Source of the DNA: Aminobacter sp039907765
GTDB lineage: Bacteria; Pseudomonadota; Alphaproteobacteria; Rhizobiales; Rhizobiaceae
NCBI RefSeq assembly: GCF_039907765.1
Contig: NZ_JARDJI010000004.1
Location: 1-64,000, forward strand
DNA: 64,000 nt
Reading direction: 5' to 3'
In this document: positions 59,374-64,000 of the stretch, piece after piece
Position numbering within the stretch: the stretch's first letter is position 1
Layout: each line of letters begins with the position of its first letter
The notes under the pieces: generated by a model
Database searches by the model: none
What the model was told of the DNA's origin: nothing
The model's input: only the letters and a program-made list of their open reading frames with translations
Position numbers and translations under genes: made by a program

Positions 59374-59451
59374 ATGACCTGGGAGGACTGGCTTTACGTA
59401 GTCGTCATTCTGGCAGCACTGGCCATGATATGGCTGGCGGTTGCCCTGTGA
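59374..59451 (+). CDS. Possible 25-residue single-pass membrane peptide
   Basis: A short frame starting MTWEDWLY encodes a peptide whose residues 6-25 form one continuous hydrophobic helix rich in Val, Leu and Ala, ending two-thirds of the way to the next gene. It lies about 100 bases after the DUF1236 gene. No good Shine-Dalgarno is visible. Small membrane peptides of this kind are common but hard to verify by sequence. Confidence 0.35.
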   Translation: MTWEDWLYVVVILAALAMIWLAVAL

Positions 59452-59610
59452 GGCGCATTCCATCCGGGCCCTGCCTCCCACGACCCCGAGGCTTCGCTTG
59501 GGGAACCAGAATTCTTTCGCGCCGTTGGTGAGTGTCGCCAGGCCCGACTGCGCGATCGCGATCGGCCCTGCCGCGGCGTCAGTGCGTCGCCACCGAAAAG
59601 AGGCAATGGC

Positions 59611-60789
59611 GTGACAACCGAGCCGGCCGTCCCGAGAATGCTAACCGTCTCGAAGCGCCATGCCGAATTGGCGACCGTCCTCGCCATTCCACTGCTGTTC
59701 CTGCTTGTCGGCATGGCACTCCGCTATGCGGCCTTCGTCTCGCTGACCGACGAGCCCAGCCTTTCCGCCTATATGCGCGCGCTCTGCAGATGGGACTGCT
59801 CCTGGTATCTCGGCATCGCCGAGAAGGGCTACGAAGGCTTTCCGATACCGAACCGCAGCAATGTCGGGCGCTGGGCGTTCTTCCCCTTGTATCCGCTGCT
59901 GGTCAGGGGGCTCGGCAACCTCTCGTCCCTACCCCTGCTCTGGGCTGCCGTGTTTGCCTCGACGGCTGCCGCCTATGCCGCCTGCCTGGTCGCCTGGCCC
60001 CTGCTCGAAAGAAGCCTCAGGGCCTACGCGCTCTATTCAGCCTTCCTGCTCAGCGGTCCGCTGTCGTTTCAATTCACCAGCGTGCTGACGGAGCCTCTCT
60101 TCGTGCTGCTGACCTCGTGTGTCCTCCTGGCATTGAAGCGCTCGAACTACCTCACCGCAGGCGCGTTTTCGGCGCTCCTGTCGTCCACCCGGCTGGTCGG
60201 GGTCTTCATCGTCGTCGCCACCGTGATCGGGATGTACCAGGACTACCGTTCGCGTCACCCGGCCGCCGCGCTCGCGTCATTTCCCGCCTGGGTGCTGGCG
60301 CGGCCGCGGCTGCTGGTCGCGATCCTCATCTCGCCCCTTGGCCTGTTCGCCTACATGATGTTCCTGCATGCCACCGTCGGCGACGGATTTGCCTTCGTGC
60401 ATGTGCAACGCGCCTTCGGCCGCGTTGCCGGCAATCCCGTCCTTTATCTGTGGGAGGGGATCTCGGCCATGCCGACAAGCGGTTGGCTGCCGAGCGCGCC
60501 GCAATGGAGCGCGCTCGCCGTCATCGTCGGGCTTGCGCTGTGTGCTGTGCTGGCGCTGCGGCGGCAATATGGGGCAGCGCTGTTCTGCGCGCTGTGCATC
60601 GTCCTGCCGCTGATCACCAATCTGGCGTCGATGGTCAGATATGTCGGCGCCCTCGCCCCGCTCATCCTGCTTTCGGCACAGTTGCTGTCGCGCCCGGCGC
60701 CGATCTGGCTGGCGGCATTGGCCCTTGCACTTGCCGGCTGCTATCTCGTGACGCAGGCCTGGATGGGAGGGCACCTTGCCCTGGTCTAG
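59611..60789 (+). CDS. PIG-V-like polytopic mannosyltransferase
   Basis: A 392-residue protein with about nine to ten membrane helices. Near the N-terminus it has WDCSWYLGIAEKGYEG followed by WAFFPLYPLLVR, the arrangement seen in PIG-V/GT-C-type mannosyltransferases, where an acidic residue in the first loop is catalytic. It starts with GTG at 59611. It probably transfers a sugar from a polyprenyl-phosphate donor on the periplasmic face. GtrA and GT2 genes on the opposite strand nearby could supply the donor lipid. Confidence 0.75.
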   Translation: MTTEPAVPRMLTVSKRHAELATVLAIPLLFLLVGMALRYAAFVSLTDEPSLSAYMRALCRWDCSWYLGIAEKGYEGFPIPNRSNVGRWAFFPLYPLLVRGLGNLSSLPLLWAAVFASTAAAYAACLVAWPLLERSLRAYALYSAFLLSGPLSFQFTSVLTEPLFVLLTSCVLLALKRSNYLTAGAFSALLSSTRLVGVFIVVATVIGMYQDYRSRHPAAALASFPAWVLARPRLLVAILISPLGLFAYMMFLHATVGDGFAFVHVQRAFGRVAGNPVLYLWEGISAMPTSGWLPSAPQWSALAVIVGLALCAVLALRRQYGAALFCALCIVLPLITNLASMVRYVGALAPLILLSAQLLSRPAPIWLAALALALAGCYLVTQAWMGGHLALV

Positions 60790-61462
60790 TGGGCCGCGCG
60801 CCTTCCGGCTCGCCCGGCTGGGCGGCTACACGCTTGCGGCATTGCTGGCCTCGGCCGAGTCCGCCATCCTGGTGGTCGCGCTCAACCCGCGCGTCGACGC
60901 CGACTATCGTGACTTCTACATCGACCGGACCACGACCTGCCTCAATCGCGATTCCTCGGCACGCTATCTGTTCGGCGAGACGATTTCGTTTCGCCGCGAT
61001 GGGCAGAAGCGCGCCGCCGGATTCAAGGTCTGCGGCTGGTCGGGCCCTGCAGGCGACGGCACTCATTCACTGGGCGAGATCTCGAGGCTTCGCCTGGAAC
61101 TCCCTGGCATAGGCTCGACCGTCGTCGCCACCCTCGTGCTCACGCCGGTTCTCCGTCCGCCGCAGAACGAGCAGCGGGTACGGTTCCTCGTCAACGGCGT
61201 TCCTGCCCATGAAGTCCGCCTCCGAGGGCCGGAGACGAGGACGGTCTCCCTTGCCGTCCCGCCGGCCGCGCTGGCGCGTGGCAGTATCCTCGACATCATC
61301 CTGCAATATCCCGACGCCATACCGCCCAGCCGTTCGGCCAGCGACATCTACAAGCGCGCGATCAAGCTGCTCTCGCTGCGGCTCGACGAGGCCGCGGTGC
61401 AGGGCCAGGCTACCGGCGCGCCCGATCGGCGAACACCCATCGGCTCAGAAGGACGAAGTTGA
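60776..61462 (+). CDS. Hypothetical protein with N-terminal membrane anchor
   Basis: A 228-residue protein starting with TTG at 60776 and overlapping the end of the mannosyltransferase gene by 14 bases, so translation is probably coupled. Residues ~15-38 form a membrane helix or signal anchor (GYTLAALLASAESAILVVAL). The rest is a beta-rich domain with PPQNEQRVRFLVNG and LRLELPGIG, reminiscent of extracytoplasmic carbohydrate-binding-like folds. Its 3' end overlaps the convergent GtrA gene by 53 bases. I do not recognise the family. Confidence 0.6.
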   Translation: MPWSSGPRAFRLARLGGYTLAALLASAESAILVVALNPRVDADYRDFYIDRTTTCLNRDSSARYLFGETISFRRDGQKRAAGFKVCGWSGPAGDGTHSLGEISRLRLELPGIGSTVVATLVLTPVLRPPQNEQRVRFLVNGVPAHEVRLRGPETRTVSLAVPPAALARGSILDIILQYPDAIPPSRSASDIYKRAIKLLSLRLDEAAVQGQATGAPDRRTPIGSEGRS

Positions 61463-61790
61463 CCACGGGGACGAGGAGCGACGTGACGACGATGGGCAAT
61501 GCCGGAGGCAGCCCGAGCCATCCGACCAGCACCGCCGGCGCAAGATAGGCGATCGCGAAGCCGGCGGCGGTTGCCACCAGGAATCGGGGCGCTTCGGAGC
61601 GGTGCTGCCCGGGCGACATGAACGTCACGATCTTGTGGGCGACGTAGGAATAGGCGGCCGCCACCGCATAGGCCGCGAGCGACGCCCGGACGGGGGCGAA
61701 ATGCGCGCCTTGCCCCAGAATGAAGGCGAGGACCGCATATAGGGCCGTCGCCGAGAGGCCGACCGCTCCGAAGCGCGCGAGCAGCTTCAT
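61410..61790 (-). CDS. GtrA-family membrane protein
   Basis: A 126-residue protein with four membrane helices, starting MKLLARFGAVGLSATALYAV and carrying the C-terminal PVVNFVLLSRWVF of GtrA flippase-like proteins. GtrA proteins are thought to move polyprenyl-phosphate sugars across the inner membrane and usually partner a GT2 enzyme. Here such a GT2 gene is two genes upstream on the same strand. An in-frame ATG at 61838 would give 142 residues overlapping the methyltransferase end. Confidence 0.85.
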   Translation of the reverse strand: MKLLARFGAVGLSATALYAVLAFILGQGAHFAPVRASLAAYAVAAAYSYVAHKIVTFMSPGQHRSEAPRFLVATAAGFAIAYLAPAVLVGWLGLPPALPIVVTSLLVPVVNFVLLSRWVFADRARR

Positions 61791-61815
61791 GGTGTTCAGC
61801 GCGGCGGTTCGGCTT

Positions 61816-62508
61816 TCAGACACGGGCGCTGCAGGCATACTGGGCGCCGAGGGGAAATGCCGCGAGCCCGCGTTCCACCGCCTTGGCGATGCGGCCGGGT
61901 GTGGGCAACAGCAGGAAGTGCTCCGAGCGGACCTGCCGGAAGCCCGCGCCGACAAGCAGCGCCCTGGCCTTGCGGGCGCCCAGGAGCACGGCATCCTCGT
62001 CGAACGGGCACCGCATCACCGCAAGGCGCGTCAGCGGGTTGAAGGGGTTGTGCTCGATGATGCAGGCCACCCCGCCCGGCCGCACCACCCGCCGCATCTC
62101 CTCGACGAAGCCTGGCCAGGACGTCGGCGCAACATGGTGCAGGACGCAGCTGGCGAAGGCGATGTCGAACGTAGCGCTCCGATAGGGAAGCAGGTTCGAG
62201 GTGCAAACGCCGTATTCGTTGTCCGGATTGCAGTGGCGGGCGCGCTCGATCGATTGTTCGGACACGTCGCAGCCGTGCAGTCGATCGAAGATGCCGCGAA
62301 GATGCGGGTGCAGCGAACCCACGCCGCAGCCGATGTCCAGCGCGCACACGCGCTCGCCGCCGAGCCGCAGTTGCCGCTCGTCGACCAGCCGCCTGAGCAG
62401 GTCGGCCTTGGCGCCGAGGAAGAAGTCGTGCCCGAGACCGGAGAAGCGGATGGATCGCGCGACCGCTTCGCCATAGCTGGACCCGTAGCCGTCGAACAGT
62501 TCTGACAC
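61816..62508 (-). CDS. Class I SAM-dependent methyltransferase
   Basis: A 230-residue methyltransferase with motif I ALDIGCGVGSLHPHL near residue 57, acidic motif II CDVSEQSIERAR, and FASCVLHHVAP plus VVRPGGVACIIEHNPFNPLT as motifs IV-VI. It starts with GTG at 62508, overlapping the GT2 stop by one base (TAGTG), so they are coupled. It lies between GT2 and GtrA genes and probably methylates a lipid, sugar or intermediate of the same glycolipid pathway. Confidence 0.87.
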   Translation of the reverse strand: MSELFDGYGSSYGEAVARSIRFSGLGHDFFLGAKADLLRRLVDERQLRLGGERVCALDIGCGVGSLHPHLRGIFDRLHGCDVSEQSIERARHCNPDNEYGVCTSNLLPYRSATFDIAFASCVLHHVAPTSWPGFVEEMRRVVRPGGVACIIEHNPFNPLTRLAVMRCPFDEDAVLLGARKARALLVGAGFRQVRSEHFLLLPTPGRIAKAVERGLAAFPLGAQYACSARV

Positions 62509-63539
62509 TAGCCGGCTCTCCGATTGGCCAGGCCCGCGAACGCACGCTCCTCACCCGCCGGCCGCTTGTCGTCGAACCCGCTCGCGCGGGAAACCACGTA
62601 GAGGGGCCGCCGCTTCACCTCGGCATAGATGCCGCCGACATAGAGCCCGACCACCCCGGTCATGAACAAGTTGACGCCGCACAGGAAGGACACGATGACG
62701 ACCGTGGACGTCCAGCCGGCGATGACCCCGGCTTCGAAGGTCCAGGCCAGGATCGCGTAGACGCCATAGGCGATCGCGACGAACGAGATCGTCAGCCCGC
62801 CCCACAGCGCCATCCGCAAGGGGGTGTCGGAAAAGCTGACGATGCCGCGGACGGCGAGGTGCAGCATCTTCCAGAACGGGTACTTGGTCTCGCCCCGCGC
62901 GCGAGCGGGCCGTTCGAAGAGCACCTCCGTCTGCTTGAAGCCCATCCAGGCGAACATGCCGCGCACGAAACGGTCGTGTTCGGGCATGCTCTGGAAGGTC
63001 TCGAGCGCCCTGCGGCCGACGAGCCGGAAATCCCCGACGTCGCGCGGAATGTCCACCGTGGTCATCCGCCCCATCAGCCGGTAGAAGAGGCTCGCGGTCG
63101 CACGCTTGAACCAGGTCTCGCCCTCGCGCCTGATGCGCCGGGCATAGACGATCTCGTATCCTTCGTGCCATTTGGCGATGAGATCGAGCACCACTTCGGG
63201 CGGGTCCTGGAGATCGGCATCCATGACGATGACCGCGTCGCCGGCCGCGGCGTCCATCCCGGCGGTGATGGCGATCTGGTGTCCGAAATTGCGCGAGAGC
63301 TCGATGAGCCGAAACCGCGGCTCATGCTCGAGCAAACGCCTGAGATACTCCACGCTGCCGTCGCGGCTGCCGTCGTCGACGAAGATCGCCTCCGCCTCGC
63401 CGTCCAGCCGGCAAAACAGCCCGCCGATCCTTTCGACCAGCAGCGGCAGGACTTCCTCTTCGTTGTTGACCGGGATGACGAACGAGTATCGAGGCGGTTT
63501 TCGCCTCGACCGCACGATCTGGATCGCCTGGTTTCGCAT
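62508..63539 (-). CDS. Family 2 glycosyltransferase, polyprenyl-phosphate type (GtrB/DPMS-like)
   Basis: A 343-residue enzyme: N-terminal GT-A domain with YSFVIPVNNEEEVLPLLVER, the metal-binding VFVDDGS-type motif (IFVDDGSRDGS) and DADLQDPPEV, followed by two C-terminal membrane helices (residues ~240-310). It resembles DPMS/GtrB enzymes that make undecaprenyl-phosphate sugars. The start at 63539 begins the homologous region; the frame is open 42 codons further. It leads the GT2, methyltransferase, GtrA operon and would supply donor lipid to the PIG-V-like transferase. Confidence 0.88.
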   Translation of the reverse strand: MRNQAIQIVRSRRKPPRYSFVIPVNNEEEVLPLLVERIGGLFCRLDGEAEAIFVDDGSRDGSVEYLRRLLEHEPRFRLIELSRNFGHQIAITAGMDAAAGDAVIVMDADLQDPPEVVLDLIAKWHEGYEIVYARRIRREGETWFKRATASLFYRLMGRMTTVDIPRDVGDFRLVGRRALETFQSMPEHDRFVRGMFAWMGFKQTEVLFERPARARGETKYPFWKMLHLAVRGIVSFSDTPLRMALWGGLTISFVAIAYGVYAILAWTFEAGVIAGWTSTVVIVSFLCGVNLFMTGVVGLYVGGIYAEVKRRPLYVVSRASGFDDKRPAGEERAFAGLANRRAG

Positions 63540-63695
63540 CCGATTCAAATCGACAACGCCGCCGAAAAGTTCCCGCCTCGCGTGCAAATGTCGACGAACG
63601 GGCAGCCTTGCCGACTTTTGCCTGTATTTGACAGCGCAAGGGCATGGCGGGATGCCTGCCGGCATTCGCCGACAGGCAGGGTCGGACGACGGCGC

Positions 63696-64000
63696 CTAGA
63701 CCAGGATGACGACGATCTTCAGGGTCGACGGTTCGACGATCACAATCCGTCCGTCCGCCAGCAGGAAGAACAGGTAGCCTTCATAGGCCGGAACGATCTT
63801 GACGATCCGTACCGGAAGCGGTCTCAGCTTGACCTTGACCGTCTGCGGCACGGCAACGCCGACCGCCACGTCAAAGTTGACGGTAACCGGCGCGACCTGC
63901 GTTTCCTTGATCACCTGGGTGATCTCGGTCTTCTGCTCCACGGTCACGTTGACGTTCTGGGTCGTCGACGACTCGCCACTCTGCTGAGCCTCCCCGCTCT
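63696..64000 (-). CDS. DUF1236 protein, 3' part (5' end beyond window)
   Basis: The frame stops at 63696-63698 and stays open to the window end, giving at least 101 residues. A Gln/Ser/Thr-rich linker (AQQSGESSTTQNVNV) is followed by a DUF1236-like domain: VNFDVAVGVAVPQTVKVKL, then a C-terminal AYEGYLFFLLADGRIVIVE. It therefore extends beyond the right edge and is partial. The C-terminal domain differs from the classical DUF1236 ending, so it is a divergent member. Confidence 0.7.
   Translation of the reverse strand, partial: SGEAQQSGESSTTQNVNVTVEQKTEITQVIKETQVAPVTVNFDVAVGVAVPQTVKVKLRPLPVRIVKIVPAYEGYLFFLLADGRIVIVEPSTLKIVVILV

Overview
The window is high-GC alphaproteobacterial chromosome. 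The gene set points to Rhizobiales, most likely a Mesorhizobium/Aminobacter-like Phyllobacteriaceae. The evidence is CtrA, ChpT and SciP encoded close together, a fused TrpE(G) anthranilate synthase of 729 residues behind a Trp-rich leader, a type II lumazine synthase behind an FMN riboswitch, an EipA/DUF1134 protein, two DUF1236 proteins and intergenic palindromic elements. Genus assignment is inference; no rRNA or other marker was available. No insertion sequence, prophage, CRISPR array or replication origin was seen.

Layout. 1-12.4 kb: the 3' end of fhs, an acyl-CoA dehydrogenase facing an HxlR regulator, a GFA protein, ribH2 with its FMN riboswitch, an acetyltransferase, a DUF4126 protein coupled to a flavoprotein disulfide reductase, an isocitrate-lyase-like enzyme, a MarR regulator, and PQQ glucose dehydrogenase. 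A small HTH/Clp-N-domain pair with two identical operators follows, then a scar where a DMT exporter and a LysR gene have collapsed into each other. 12.4-25.1 kb: an MFS exporter, a cobalamin-riboswitch ABC transporter, trpL-trpE(G), a CDF transporter, a TctC-type binding protein divergent from an AbrB-type membrane protein, and leuA behind a Leu-rich leader peptide. 25.1-35.4 kb: mostly single housekeeping or accessory genes (TPR membrane protein, hydrolase, phosphoesterase, Nudix, glutathionyl-hydroquinone reductase, GNAT, SDR, HugZ-like, ArsR, TrmH).

35.4-41 kb is a cell-cycle and envelope block: a coiled-coil membrane protein, eipA, chpT, a single-domain response regulator, ctrA, a fliJ-like gene and sciP. 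ChpT passes phosphate to CtrA and SciP restrains CtrA-dependent transcription, so both positive and negative control of CtrA are encoded within about 4 kb. 41-45.9 kb: mnmA, two small membrane proteins, an oxidoreductase, tRNA-Met(CAU), and a strikingly AT-rich DUF2971 gene that looks foreign.

46-58.8 kb looks like one catabolic unit. Two M20 amidohydrolases, an IclR regulator with a clear palindromic operator, a fused HyuA-HyuB hydantoinase/oxoprolinase and a complete five-gene peptide-type ABC importer suggest uptake and hydrolysis of a cyclic or N-acylated amide. 58.9-64 kb is an envelope cluster: DUF1236 proteins at both ends enclose a PIG-V-like mannosyltransferase, an unknown membrane-anchored protein, GtrA, a methyltransferase and a polyprenyl-phosphate-type GT2.

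The window is rich in cis-acting RNA: FMN and cobalamin riboswitches and two peptide-leader attenuators (trp, leu).
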